In this document: one piece after another, positions 34,601 through 46,870 of the stretch
Layout: the number at the start of each line of letters is the position of its first letter
How positions within the stretch are numbered: position 1 is the first letter of the stretch
Origin: Musa acuminata AAA Group
Taxonomy: Eukaryota > Streptophyta > Magnoliopsida > Zingiberales > Musaceae
NCBI RefSeq assembly: GCF_036884655.1
Contig: NC_088356.1
Location: forward strand, 9,280,001-9,344,000
Direction: 5' to 3'
Length of the DNA: 64,000 nucleotides
Position numbers and translations under genes: made by a program
The notes under the pieces: generated by a model
What the model was told of the DNA's origin: nothing
What the model saw: the letters and a program-made list of their open reading frames with translations, nothing else
The model's database searches: none

Positions 34601-36530
34601 TCACATATGTCATCACTCATGTGATTGGCTTGCAGGGCACCTATGACTAGCAGGCTCCTCTCCAATGGTAATGGGGGGGGGGAAGTGGTACCGAGTGGAG
34701 AAATATAATCCCCCATGAAACCCGTAAGTGATGATGCTATTGGGGCGAGGTCTCCTTCTATTAGGTCGAGCTTCTTGAAAATGTCGAAGTATAGCACGTC
34801 GACGGAGTTTCCGGTGTCGACCATCACTCTCTTTACCTGTGCGTTAGCGATACGGACCGAGACCACTAGGGCATCACCATGATTTGGGAACTTGGCTTCT
34901 TCAACTCCGAAGGTGACTTTGGGCCCTGGTCCTATTCTCAAGTGTTTCTCTACCGTATTGTGGGCGTAGGCATTCCGCCCCATCGTGTTGTTGCCTCCGG
35001 AAGCCGATCTGCTGACGATGATATCAATTTGCTTCTCGATTGGGCCATTGGGGCATGAAGACGCTTCTCTTGGCTTTTTGAGGTAGAACCCGAGATGTCC
35101 TCTTCGGATCAGCTCCTCGATCTGGTTCTAGAGGTCCCGATAGTCCTTCGTATCATGATTGTAGTCTCGGTGAAACCTATAATATTTAGACTGATCTTTG
35201 TGAGTAGCTTTTAATGGGTTGGGTTCCCCCAGGAGTCCTTTCTCCATAATCTGGAGAAAGATTTCGGTGCGAGAAGCGTTCAGGGGCAGAGGAGGGGGTC
35301 TCCAGAGTGACAGCTTGGGTCGATTGGGCCTTCTTCATTGTTGCGCTATAGGCGACCCCGAGGTTGTTCCTCGGGTTTGCTCCATCCACGGCCTCTTGTT
35401 GTCCTTACATTTCCCTGCCATAAAGTTTCGATAGGATGTACTAGTTGGCACGCTAGAACATCTTGGGGACAGTTATGGGTGGCCTCTCGATTAGTGACCA
35501 GAAAAATCTTGAGGGTGGTAGGCCCATCAGAAATGACTGCATGTTAGGGAAGGATGAGCATCCAGGACTCCTCGGATTTTGGTGGCAAAGTGCTCGACAA
35601 ATTGAGAAAGTGATTCGCTGTCGCTCTAGGACAATGTGAGGAGCATGGCCATAGAAGGCTTGGGCCGCATGTTGGCTAAGAAGTTCTATTTGAACTCTCT
35701 TGCAAGCTGGTCGAAAGACAAGATCGAGGCTGGCTGCAGTTGGCTGAACCACATCCGTGTTGGTCTCCTGAAGGTAGTAGGGAATGCTTGACACATCAGG
35801 GCGTCGAAAGTGCCGTAAAGGGCCATTTGAGCTCCGAATGCGACAACGAGTTTCGTTGCGTCGGAACTGTCGTCGTACGTCTCTAGTGCTGGAAGTCGAA
35901 AGTTGAGTGGCACGGGCTTATCTTGGATTTCCTTGGCCTCGCCCCATGACTTGTGGAATTCATGCTGGAACTCATATAGGTGACAATTCACCATAGAGAG
36001 TTGGGCCCTGAATGAGTCATCGACCGAGTCCAACGATAGGGAATCGGGCTTAGGAAATGGTGGCATGACCTGGCGGGGCATGGGTGCACTTCGCTCGAGC
36101 ACCATTCTCAAGCCACCGATCTGCTCCCCAGTCCCAACCTGTTCCCCAATCTCATGGTGATTTGGGATTTATGTTGTCAGATCAGTCGGGGGAACATTGG
36201 GTGGCTCCGAGAAGAATGTGGGTGAGATCGGTGGCGGAGGAGCCACCAACTGTACGAGCTGCGGGATGAGTGGGGTGACCGTATGCATCATTCTCATCAA
36301 GGCTTGCACCTGCTTAGTGAGGCCGAGGAACGCCTCAAGCAAGACAATTGAAGGTCCCAAGGCATTTCTGTGGGGGAGAGTCCAAGGTCGTTGAACAGGC
36401 GCTTGTAGCGATCCGACGTCTGTGTCGCAACGCTCTCATCTCCATGAGCGGTGAGCGATTGCCCCTCGGGCCTGTATGTAAGGTGGGTCACTAGTGGTTC
36501 TTCGGCAAGGCGAGCCCCCGTGTTGGCCAC
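34601..36530 (-). pseudogene. Second Tat element: gag and protease N-terminal part
   Basis: Gag start near 36530 (AGARLAEEP-like leader, YKRLFNDLGLSP matching [13 protein letters not shown] of the other Tat element). Gag core: VAFGAQMALYGTFDALMCQA, then PTRMWFSQLQPASILSFDQL, and [18 protein letters not shown]. Zinc-knuckle region at 35100-35190 is decayed. Protease: VMVDTGNSVDVLYFDIF with intact DTG near 34800. Frames change several times. Confidence 0.85.
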
Positions 36531-36572
36531 AGGGCATTCCTACGATATCGGGCCCTTCTTCTAGTGCCAAAA

Positions 36573-37112
36573 TGATAGTGAACCTCTACGTCATGGCCGA
36601 GGTGTCAGCACAACTTGGTCCAATTGCTAATGTTCTGGATCATCCCGGTGATCGAGTCTTCATCGGGAACCAGTTGAGCTTGGGGTCTATTCGGATGCAC
36701 CTCTTCAACGAGCATGCCTCAGTTCATTGCCACCGGGTTCCTGCACACTGCCCTAGGTCGGGAGGGGAGGGTTTTCTCGACTTAGGCCCCTCCAAAGATC
36801 AAGTCAGTCGAACTTTTATAGAAAGTTCCCTTACCACCCCACCCGTTGGCTCTTTGGGTGGTGAGTTCGTACCTTCAGATGACCGCCGCCCAATATGTGT
36901 GGAACGGCACCGCGCGGCACCATCCCGAGCTTTCCGAAGCGGCCCTTGTTATGATGATGTTGGCTCATGTGGCTCCAGACGGCGTGGGAGGGGGGCGGTC
37001 GTCGTCTCAAATTCATGGTGGCATGTCTGACGTAGTGCCCCATCTTCATCCCGATATTCCGTGTTTATGCTGACGTGGTTGGAGGTCATCTCCACGTGAC
37101 GATATCCACAAT
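36573..37112 (-). repeat. 5' LTR of the second Tat element (right end approximate)
   Basis: Starts TGATAGTGAACC right after the PBS on the plus-strand map. A TATA-like TTTTATAGAAAG lies ~240 bp in, the same place as in the first Tat LTR. The right end is judged from similar LTR length and CA at GATATCCACA (~37112). No partner LTR or target duplication was found because the other end of the element is lost. Confidence 0.6.
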
Positions 37113-37185
37113 GTGCCAGCAAACGCTACTAATAGGCCAAATAAGTACCCATGTGATTGTGTACCATAAAGTTTCATGGTAATAT

Positions 37186-37354
37186 TAGTCCTACCATATT
37201 ATGGTAATATAATGGTAATATAATAAAGTATTTACAAGTTAATGAGGATGTTAGTCCTACCATATTATGGTAATATAATAAAGTATTTACAAGTTAATGA
37301 GGATGTTAGTCCTACCATATTATGGTAATATAATAAAGTATTTACAAGTTAATA
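37186..37354. repeat. 55-bp tandem repeat, three copies
   Basis: Units start at 37186, 37252 and 37307 (TAGTCCTACCATATTATGGT...). Copy 1 has an extra 11 bp (ATGGTAATATA). Copy 3 ends at AAGTTAAT. CCATATTATGG is itself palindromic. Confidence 0.95.
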
Positions 37355-38978
37355 TCTAAGATATTGGTTGGATGGTGATGTATCATATCTAACAAAAATA
37401 AAATCTCATCTAATAATTTTATATTAAAATACTAATCTGTTGATGATACGTCAGACATTTATATTATATTTACAAATAAATTAGTGTTTCAAGTCTTATA
37501 TGATAAAATTTAAAGGTGCTAACTAACACGCAGAGTGAAAACATTGTCAGATCTCCTCAAGGTCTTGAGATCAAAATCTGTCTTTAGAACTGACCATATG
37601 TGAAAAAAGAAAAAAAACCAGTTTTAAGATCTATAGGCTGAAGTTTTAAACCCTCATAATATACCATCATATAGGTAATGTCTTCGGAAATAATTGCAAT
37701 AGAGCCCAATTGCCTCACTAATGTTCATTTGTAGAATATTATGTAGATACGGAACCTGTCAGTTAATTTCCTGCTGTAACAGAGTGAGATGATATAAATC
37801 TGAATGTGCTATTATTGATCCGAGAAAACTCATAGTGAAGAAGACGATGTGGTGTTATGTTGATATCTACTCATTGGAGACTATTCGTCATAAAAAACTC
37901 AAGTCTGCCACAAAATGTGCATTTTTGTTGCTATGTCATGATAAGAAAGATAGAACAATATAGTCACCGTTTGAATCATGCTTTTTTGCCTCTCATAAAC
38001 TCCGGACACAAGCTTTTGCTTTTTGTCGACCAAAGTAAACTAGAAAGCTTCATCTTCACCGGCTGTCACTAAAGGCTGCTAGCTATAGCTATCGGCAACA
38101 CAAAGTAAATAGAAGACAACGGCGTGCAACTTCTACATGAGTACTTAGAAAGATAGGGAGATCAAAGACATGTAATACGAATTAATAGCAAAAAATGAGC
38201 TTTGTAGGAGCTTCATTTTCTATCTGCAACACCGACTAGGGTGTAGCTCAGACATAATCATTTATTCTTCGGCTATGTGAATAGTTACTGCGGGCGAAGG
38301 TCAATCGACTTATTTAGTGGCCAACTCAACTTTTGTGCTATCATGATAATTATGTCAGCATGATGGTGAAGACAGAGGCAAGGTTCATTTCAAATTTGCC
38401 TTCACACGATTGAGGATCACTGTGACTATATATATACATATACTATATATAACGATTTTTTAAAGAAATATTTATATTATAGATTTTTCTCAATCGGAAC
38501 CTCCCTTTTGTTTTTTGTTTCCAAACAGTATCTTTAATTTTTAAAAAATAAATTATTTCTTAAAAATATTTTGTAGTATTTTTAACTTGTTATAGTATTT
38601 TAGCCACCATAATAAAAACACTATAAAAATTACTCGAAAACATCATAAATAATCTAAATGAGCTCATAACCTTAAAAAAACTAACTATAAGCCTAAAAAT
38701 GTTATATTGTAATGATTTATAAATAATGACAATCAAAGAAATATAAAATGATACCACTTGCAGTATTTTTCAATAATGTTTATAGCATTTTCAGTACCTT
38801 AATAAGATACTATAAATGAGCCAAATGAAAATACTGTAATAATAAAAAAAATTGGTAGAAATTTTTTTAATGATATTTTAGTTATTTTTAAAATTTTAGG
38901 TACAATTTGAAAAAAAAAACAAAAGAGGAAATTTCTTTTAGGAAATACCCAACATATGAATATTTTTTAGAAAAATTA
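37355..38978. other. AT-rich DNA without genes
   Basis: No coding signal. 38470-38880 contains many short variants of AATACTATAAA / ACTGTAATAA; a related, more regular repeat lies at 57990-58100. Confidence 0.4.
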
Positions 38979-39253
<275 letters not shown>

Positions 39254-39479
39254 AATGTTTTGGTATTATCTTCTTCCTATGGATTCAAGAACATAGTGAA
39301 TGTCATAGTTCTCTCTCTCTCTCTCTCTCTCTCTAGGACATTGATCAAAAGATCCAGACATCCATTACATGTTGTTGTGAAGCTATCCATGACACAGTAA
39401 ATACTTGAAAGCATTTGCTCTCTCCATCCAACAAATTTGACATATCCTATAGTGTAGTAGCAGATAACAGTTAAGGGCT

Positions 39480-39881
39480 TTATGTTTGCTTACAAAGATC
39501 ACTAAACATCCTTCGGTACTTATCAATCGATATCTAGTGGTGTGAATCTGCTGACATGCCTAGAGTGTGTGCACATCATACTTGTTATTCTTAGCATTAT
39601 CATTATCATTGGCATTCTTTTGTAGCTCCAAAGGGATAGCCAAATTATGGATCTACAACAGCTTTTCCCTTCTTCTCTCCGGTACTTTTGATGTTCTTCC
39701 TGATCTTCTCATTGCTCATTCTAAAGACAACTTTATTGTCATCAAGCATGTAGCCCTTTCCCTTAACCCCTTGAAGAGAGAAATCCAAGAGATTCTCCTC
39801 AAGACTTGTACCTTCAACACTTGTTTTGGAGAGGATCATGACCAAAACAAATGTGATAACAAGTGCAAATGGGATCTTCAT
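39480..39881 (-). pseudogene. Peptide gene A, pseudogene of the secreted-peptide family
   Basis: Start ATG 39881. It keeps the signal peptide (MKIPFALVITFVLVMILSKT), SLEENLLDFSLQGVKGKGYM and DDNKVVF, then runs into TAA after AVVDP where gene E has Ser. Further on the frame breaks, but GMSADSHH, SIDKYRRMF and SDL still align to E (GMSADSHHQISIDEYRRMFG). The upstream layout is preserved: intron 39892-40034, TATA 40086-40093, promoter box 40244-40268. So it is a recently lost gene, inverted relative to E. Confidence 0.85.
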
Positions 39882-40085
39882 TGTTGATAAGCTGCAACAA
39901 AGCAAAAATTGACCATTTCAATACTAAGATCCTAATATGTAACAATCAATTTTTAAACTTTGATACATTCATCATTTAAATATAATAATATGGCTAAGTA
40001 AATAGCTAAAATTAGTATGAGCCTTGGTGTTTACCTTGAATTCATTCCTTCTGAAAAAGTTTCAGATACTAGATATAAGGCAAGA

Positions 40086-40093
40086 TATTTATA
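40086..40093 (-). promoter_or_regulatory. TATA box of pseudogene A
   Basis: TATAAATA on the minus strand, ~50 bp before the 5'UTR exon end at 40035. Confidence 0.65.
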
Positions 40094-40244
40094 AGAAAAT
40101 TTTCAAGTTTAAACAAATTAATATAAATTAACGAGATAAACATTGAAAATCTTATGGTGCCTTTCGGCCATGCCCATATATCTTATGAAACATAGGTTGC
40201 ATAAGATAATTATCACGCTAATTATATACGCCACGCGCACCAAT

Positions 40245-41229
40245 GAGACAGGGGAGGATAATAATCATGTCATAGATGGACAAAATTGATTGCAATTGAT
40301 ACTACATTAATTTAACTATGTCTAACTTTTTATGTTTCTAAAAAAGTTAAGATATATGTTTCTCTCAAATGACAAAATAATATCTATTTCTACAACTCTA
40401 CTATCAGCATGATTTGCCAATGTGCTTCATTAGTTTAGAGATGACCAAGAAAAATGCCACCACAAGTATAATTATCTTGTAATCCAAATAGGAAAGCTTC
40501 TTTGGAAAAGAACAAAGGCAATTAGCATGAACTTAGTCAATCTAAAATGATAATGATCAAAGGCTCCATTGTTCTATATACCATGAAAAAATATCATGTT
40601 AAGTTCCTAACTAATAAAATGAACATAATTGTCCAATTACTACATTGTTGTTGTTGTTGTTTTACAATGCTTTGAATTAATGAAGCATCAAAGTAGTAAG
40701 CATAACCAAGCATAAGTATATACATCATTATAATGATTAGGTTGGCTAAACTGGTGGCTGTCCAAAGATAAGGTCACATTGCTCGTGCAAGAGTCTACAA
40801 TGAACCCCTCTACAGACTTCAAGTCATGATTAACTTATAATGGCTTTTTAGCATACATTATGGACCATGCTTTGACTTGTTTTTGATGAATTAAATGATT
40901 TTCTATATCTAACTAATGGCCAATCCCATTATTTTCTTTGGTATTTGGCATAGCAAAATATCAAAACCCTAAACCCTAGCAGAACTATGGAGGAATCAAT
41001 TGAAAGCAAACTACCTTGGTTCTTAGGCATTGATTAAGTTCATTATTTTATGTACTTGTTATGTGTTTTGGAAATGTTCTATGTTTTCATGCTCAACCTT
41101 TATTTGTATATCATGTTCGTGACATATGATTTATCTTTATGCTCATACATAACTCTCATGGTTCATAAAAGCCATCAAACATCCATCATCATGAGTCTAT
41201 CCCTTAGGTTATTTGGGTAAATAAAGACA

Positions 41230-41279
<50 letters not shown>

Positions 41280-41800
41280 CCAACATTGTTAGCATTAATG
41301 TAGGGTTTGCCCCACAAAATAACTCTAGATTTTACATGTAACATATGCACAAAAAGAAACATTGCCTACAACATCATGTATACTGAATTAACTAGCTGCT
41401 ACCTACCTGTGTATCATAGATTAGAAGACCGACAGGTGCTCTTCCTTTTGGCCATTTGCCCACAATTTTCATGTAAAAAAATTGCAAGTGATTTGGAAAG
41501 GAGCGGTCTGACTTTGTAAAGGACCAACAACTAAAAATTTTAGTGAATGCCTCATAGATATCTATCACTCTTAGGAATTGGTACTATGTGGACAGTACAT
41601 ATAACAAGCCAAGGCAGCCATAGACATTTTATTTTATGCAGTAGTAGTTCAGTACATTGACAGAAAAGCCCCAGCCATCCATGACATAATGATCTAGAGC
41701 TATACATGGCAATAAGTACTTGAAAGCATTTCCCCATATACTGAGCAAATCTCACACATCCTATATACTACTGTAGCAAATAGCAGTTCATGGCAGCAGC
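40245..41800. other. Spacer between A and B
   Basis: No gene. Contains (AG)22 at 41232-41275. The segment 40244-41420 is repeated directly at 43850-44990 and inverted at 51410-52560 and 62985-64000, always as the upstream side of an A/E-type gene. Confidence 0.6.
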
Positions 41801-41806
41801 GTAGTC

Positions 41807-42196
41807 TTAAGGGCGTTTAGCAGAATCCCTTAAGCCGTGGTGTGGTAAATTGTCCGTGGGTCGAGTGCGTGCCATACGACTAGCATCAAACATCTTGTCG
41901 TTCTCGGCATCCTTCGTGGCACCAAAGGAATAGCCAAGTGATGCATCTGCAGCAGCTTTTACCTTCTTCTCTCCGGGAATACTGTTGATGTCTTTCTTGG
42001 CCTCCTCGTCGTTGCTTCCACCAGTACTACTGGAGCTAAACACAACTTTGTTATCAGCATGCACGTATTCCTTTCCCTGAACTCCTCGAAGAGAGCTATC
42101 CAAGGGATTCTCCTCAAGCCTTCTCCCTTCCACACCAGTTTTGGAGAGGATGATGACCAAACCAAATGTAAAAACGAGCACAAATGACATCTTCAT
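41807..42196 (-). CDS. Secreted peptide precursor B (129 aa), family of unknown function
   Basis: Signal peptide MKMSFVLVFTFGLVIILSKT-GVEG, then RRLEENPLDSSLRGVQGKEY, DNKVVFSSSS, a polar middle (SNDEEAKKDINSIPGEKKVK) and a conserved tail TRPTDNLPHHGLRDSAKRP. No Cys after the signal peptide, no membrane helix or domain. That layout (secretion signal, variable polar middle, fixed tip) is typical of small peptide-hormone precursors; I know no named family with this tip. A 5'UTR intron (42207-42347, 141 nt) splits the leader; acceptor TTGTAG, and ATG is 10 bases into exon 2. TATA 42395-42402; promoter box 42545-42569. Closest paralogue: gene D. Intact reading frame. Confidence 0.78.
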   Translation of the reverse strand: MKMSFVLVFTFGLVIILSKTGVEGRRLEENPLDSSLRGVQGKEYVHADNKVVFSSSSTGGSNDEEAKKDINSIPGEKKVKAAADASLGYSFGATKDAENDKMFDASRMARTRPTDNLPHHGLRDSAKRP

Positions 42197-42394
42197 TGTT
42201 GATCAGCTACAACAAAGTGAAAAATTCACATTTCAATACTAAGATATCCTATATGTAACAATTAATTTCGAGCTTTGATATATTCAACAGATACATGTGC
42301 TAATATGGTTAAGTAAATAGCTAAAACTAGGATGTCTTAGAACTTACCTTGAACTCAAATCCTCCACGTTTGAGATACTTGATATGAGACACGA

Positions 42395-42402
42395 TATTTA
42401 TA
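42395..42402 (-). promoter_or_regulatory. TATA box of gene B
   Basis: TATAAATA (minus strand); the 5'UTR exon ends TTCAAG, GTAAGT follows. Confidence 0.75.
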
Positions 42403-42544
42403 AGGGAACCTTCAAGGTTGGAACAAATAGAGAAAGTAACAAGATAAATATTTGGAATCTTATTGTGCATATCGGTCATGCGCGCATATCATAAGACTTT
42501 GCGTGCCTAAGAATTTATTGTGCGAATTACATCGTGCACACCAA

Positions 42545-42569
42545 CGAGATAGTGGAGAATAATAATCAT
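42545..42569 (-). promoter_or_regulatory. Conserved upstream box of gene B
   Basis: Minus strand ATGATTATTATTCTCCACTA then TCTC. Present 167-175 bp before TATA in A, B, C, D and E. Confidence 0.65.
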
Positions 42570-43186
42570 GTCGCCGATGGATGAAATCGATTGCAATTGA
42601 CACTCCATTGAGTGCCATATATCTAACTTCGTATGCTAGTCAAAAGGTTCAAATAGGCACTTCACTCAACCCTATATTGGACAACTATTAGTTTCCCTAG
42701 TTCTCTAACGATAAGAAATATCTACTTCTACACCTATACTATCAACATTGTTTGTCAATTTTATGTACGCTTGACTTGTGATGCAAATAGAAGAATTTCT
42801 TTGTAAACTAGTGCAGGGACACTTAGTATGAACTTAGTCAAGTTAAACCAACCAAAAGAATCATGCTAAATTCCTAGCTACTGAAATGGATATAATTTTT
42901 CAGTTTATTATACATGCATTGTGAGAAGTATCATGTTGAATTCATGACTATTAATATGAATATAATTGTTCAATTATTATATTGTTGTTGTTGTTGTTGT
43001 TGTTGTTCATGTCTTCGAATGAAGCATCATAGTCATAAGCATAACCAAACATATGTGAACCTACATCTCCTCAAAAACACAGATTTAATATTAGCACATT
43101 CATTTTCTATTTAACAAGTTGTATAAGTTAGTAAAATGCCATTACAAATTGTTTAACATTGTTGTTTTGAGAACTGATTCTTAACA

Positions 43187-43815
43187 TTGATATTTTGGTT
43201 TGACAAAATTTCAATGTGCCCAGATGGAATGTTGCCTTTAGGGTTGGATAGAACTGAGAAATCCCTTTTTCTTTTTTTGCCTTTGGTGTTGTGTTTTCTA
43301 TGTGCTCCTCAGATGTTCTATACATCTAATCCTAGTTCACATGCTTCTGCTCATAATCATAACTCTTATGGTTTGTCATCAAGACAAAAACTATTCCATG
43401 CATGCGTATATCCATCAAAATATGCAAATAAGAACCCAATATGGGGCCTCAGGTCTTCTCCCTCTGTTGATATAGTGCAAGATTCAGTGTAGGACTCTAT
43501 TTCTCTCGGTCGAAACATGAACTGTTAATGGAGTAACAATGAGCATGCTTTGATGGCTAGTATTCCGGCATGGAATAGTTTCTGTTCTTACCAAGTCGAT
43601 CAGAAAAATATATACACAATTACTGATGGAAGTATGAACTACAACAAAAGATATAGGCATTCCTTGCATTCTAGTAAGCAGCATCGTGATAATTTGCAAT
43701 GCCAAATAAGATTCTCTACATATGCTGGTGCCTCTCTCGGAGGAGTTGATTTATCTGAGGGTCATGCATATTTTTGCAAACGCACAAACATAAATTATGG
43801 TGGTATCATATGCAT
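43187..43815 (+). pseudogene. Coding-like segment, copy 1 (unknown protein)
   Basis: Open blocks: DGMLPLGLDRTEKSLF, SNPSSHASAHNHNSYGLSSR, YPSKYANKNPIWGLRSSPSV, and after stops SIPAWNSFCSYQVDQKNIYT, YAGASLGGVDLSEGHAYFC. A second direct copy is at 46245-46870 and a partial inverted copy at 49545-49690. I do not recognise the protein. Stops (TAG after QDSV) say it is not functional here. It may be a fragment of a host gene carried within the duplicated unit. Confidence 0.45.
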
Positions 43816-43849
43816 TGAATCCCCAACTCTTTAGCCATAAGGACACCAA

Positions 43850-44990
43850 TGAGATATTGGAGAATAATAATTGTGTTGCCGATGGACAAAACTGATTGCA
43901 ATTGAGACCGCATTAATATAAATATGTCCAACTTTTTATGTTCGTCAAAATGTTGAGATATATGTTTTGCTCAAATCTCTTTTGGACAAAGATTATTGCC
44001 TAATTCTCTAATGACAAAAATAATATCTTCTTCTACAACTCTACTATCAGCATTATTTACCAATGTGGTCTATCACTTTAGAGATGACGAGGAAAAATGG
44101 CCAAGCACAAGTATACTTATCTTGTAATCTTAATAGGAAAGCTTCTTTAGAAAAGAAAAAAGAAAAATAGCATGAACTTAGTCAATCTAAAATGATAATG
44201 ATCAAAAGCTCAATCATACTATATATCATGAAAAAAAAAATCATGTTAAGTTCCATAATTATAAAATGAATATAATTGTTCAATTATTAATTGTTGTTGC
44301 TATAGTTCATTGCTTTGAATTAATGAATCAACAAAGTCTTAAGCATAGCCAAGCATTAGTATAGTCATCATTATGCAGATTAGGTTGGCTAAACTGGTGG
44401 CTATCCAAAAGATAAGGCCTACAAGGTACTTCTTTAAAGACATCAAGTCATGATCCATGCTTTGGCCTGTTTTTGATTCATTGAATGAATTGCAAAGCTA
44501 ATTAATGGCTTGTTTAAATTAGTAAAAATAATGCTTAGATATTTATTTTTGACAAAAAATTCTATATATTCATATACGGTGTTGCACTTAGTCTACTAGA
44601 AGGGGCATCGGCACATCGATAGAACTTTTAGACCAAAACTTCAGTGTTGACTATTAACTATACTTGAAAATCTCATTATTTTCTTTCGTATTTGGCATAG
44701 CAAATTATCAAAACCCTAAACCCTAGAAGAACTACATATGAATTATTTAAAAGCAAACTACCTTGGTTCTTAGGTCTTGATTAAGTTCATTATTTTATAC
44801 ACTTGTTATGTGTTCTGCAAATGTTCCATGTTCTCAAGCTCAGCCTTAATTTGTATACCGTGTTCATCCTATATGATTGATCTTTATGTTCATACATAAC
44901 TCTCATAGTTCATAATACCCATGACTCATCCATCATCATGAGTCTATCCCTTAGGTTATTTTGGTAAATAAGGAAAGAGAGAGAGAGAGA
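43850..44990. repeat. Orphan copy of the A/E upstream region
   Basis: Starts with the promoter-box relic TGAGATATTGGAGAATAATA and continues like 40244-41280, including CAAAACCCTAAACCCTAG and a short (GA)n. No peptide gene is attached on its left. Confidence 0.7.
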
Positions 44991-45024
44991 TGATCATAAC
45001 AAAGACCAACAACTCGAAAGTCTA

Positions 45025-45272
45025 TTGCTGGTATTATGTGGACAGTACAAAGAACATGCCAAGCCAGTCATGGACATCCTATTTTATGTAGATGATCAGT
45101 ACATGAAAGCATTTGCTCCATATACCGAGAAAGTCTCACACATCCTACATACTACACTAGCAGATAGCAGTGCATGGCAGCAGCATAGTTTTAAGTACGT
45201 TTACGAGAATAGGCACACTTCCGTAGATACTTACAAGGCGTGACGTGGTGTGGGTCATTGGACGGCCGTGAG

Positions 45273-45308
<36 letters not shown>

Positions 45309-45440
45309 CTTGATATGAGACATCATACGAGACTTAATTATATATATAATTAATAAAAATTAATGACTTTAAACTTACTTCCTTGAGTTTGAGATACTTG
45401 GAGATATGATATTTAAAGATAACTTTCAAGATTAGAAGAA
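45025..45440 (-). pseudogene. Peptide gene relic F (B-type, coding part lost)
   Basis: 45025-45265 matches the B 3' end: 3'UTR (GACAGTACA, CATGAAAGCATTTGCTC, CTCACACATCCTA) and the complement of CACACCACG / GGACGG near the KRP tip. 45270-45310 is a (TA)n tract, and 45300-45440 matches the B intron donor, 5'UTR exon and promoter (ACTTGATATGAGACATC, TACTTCCTTGAGTTTGAGAT). The coding body between is missing. A box relic is at 45559-45580. Confidence 0.75.
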
Positions 45441-46244
45441 TATAGAAAATAATAAGATAAACATTGAGAATCTTATTATGCTTATTGGTCATGTGCACAT
45501 TTCCTAGAACATAGTGTGCCAAAGATATTTATTGTGCAAATTACATCATGTAAACCGATGAGATAGTGGAGAGTAATAATTGTATCCGATTTCACGATTG
45601 ATGAAATCGACACTCCATTGATTGTCATATGTCTAACTTAGCATTCTAGTCAAAAGGTTCAAATATGCATCTCACTAAACCCTATATCACACAAGTATTA
45701 ATTTCCTTAGTTCTCTAATGATAAGAAATATCTACTTCTACACCATACTATCAACATTGTTTGCCAATTTGCTCATTACTCCACCATATCTATACTTGAC
45801 TTGTGATGCAACTATAAGAACTTCTTTATAAACAAGAGCAAAGACAATCAGTATGAACTTAGTCAAGTTAATTTTTCAGTTAAATTCAGTTATTATACAA
45901 TCATGTTAAATTCCTAACTACTGAAATGGATATAATTTTTCAGTTATTATACATATCAGGAAATGTATCATGTTCAAGTCCTAATTATTCGTATGAATAT
46001 AATTTTTCAATTATTATATCGTTGTCGTTGTTCATGTCTTTGAATGAAGCATCATAGTCCTAAGCATAATGAAACATATGCAAACCTGTATCTGCTCAAA
46101 AATACATATTGATTAGTAACACATCCATTTTCTATTTAACAAGTTGTATAAGTTAGTAAAATGTCATCGCAATTTGTTTAACATTGTTGTTTTGAGAACT
46201 GATTTTTAACTTATACTTAGACATTTAATTTTGACAAAATTTCA

Positions 46245-46870
46245 ACATGCTCAATTGGAATGTTGCCTTTAGGGTTGGATAGAACTGAGAAATCCCTTTT
46301 TTTTTTGTTGCCTTTAGCATTGTGCTTTCTATGTGCTTCTTAGATGTTCTACATCTAATCCTAGTTCAATGCTTCTGCTCATAATCATAACTCTTGTGGT
46401 TTTTCATCAGAACAAAAACTATTCCATGCATACATTATATCCATCAAAATATGCAAATAAGAACCCAATATGGGGCCTTAAGTCTTCTCCCACCATAGAT
46501 ATAGTGCAAGATTCATCGTAGGACTCTATTTCTCTCGGTCCAAACATGAACAGTTAATGGAGTAACAATGAGCATGTCTTGATGGCTAGTATTCCTGCAT
46601 GGAATAGTTTCTATTCTCACCATGTCCATCAGAAAAATCATACACAATTGCTCATGGAAGTATGAACTACAACAAAAGATACAAGCATTCCTTGCATTCT
46701 AGTAAACAGCATTGTGATCATTTGCAATGCCAACTAAGATTCTCTTTTGAGGTTTTGGTCTAATAGTACTCTTCCTATGCTGATGCCTCCCTCGGAGGAG
46801 TTGATTTATCTGAGTGTCATGCATATTTTTGCAAACACACAAACATAAATTAAGGTGGTATCATAAATTT
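46245..46870 (+). pseudogene. Coding-like segment, copy 2
   Basis: Direct repeat of 43187-43815 (shared YPSKYANKNPIWGLKSSP). Frame shifts differ from copy 1. Together with relic F it shows that the B block (41.8-43.8 kb) was duplicated in direct orientation. Confidence 0.45.

Larger units (their letters stand above)
28880..37112 (-). mobile_element. Second Tat-lineage element, truncated and carrying two nested insertions
   Basis: Minus strand. From right to left: 5' LTR (36573-~37112), PBS (TGGCACTAGAAGAAGGG), gag (36530 to ~35000), protease (~34980-34606 and 33152-32900), RT (~32700-32002 and 30478-30105), RNase H (~30100-29400), integrase zinc finger and start of core (29370-28900). The integrase is cut in GLNLLGPFPPMSRQ; the antisense ORF, 3' region and 3' LTR are missing. 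Two insertions split it: 30479-31996 inside RT and 33158-34600 inside protease. Multiple stops and frameshifts make it inactive. It is more decayed than the element at 10.47 kb. Confidence 0.88.
39254..43440. repeat. Inverted duplication, left arm (holds gene A pseudogene and gene B)
   Basis: Matches the reverse complement of about 49545-53665. Paired landmarks: ATGTTTTGGTA / TACCAAAACAT; both A and E genes; TACTATGTGGACAGTACATA (41582) versus its complement at ~51267; B and D genes; TTAACATTGTTGTTTTGAG (43152) versus complement at ~49742; ATATGCAAATAAGAACCCAA (43420) versus the complement near 49548. Similarity is interrupted by small indels and is clearly old. Confidence 0.85.

Noticed and set aside
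36831..37073. Open frames at the second Tat LTR
   Set aside because: They lie inside an LTR and overlap on both strands; composition effect.
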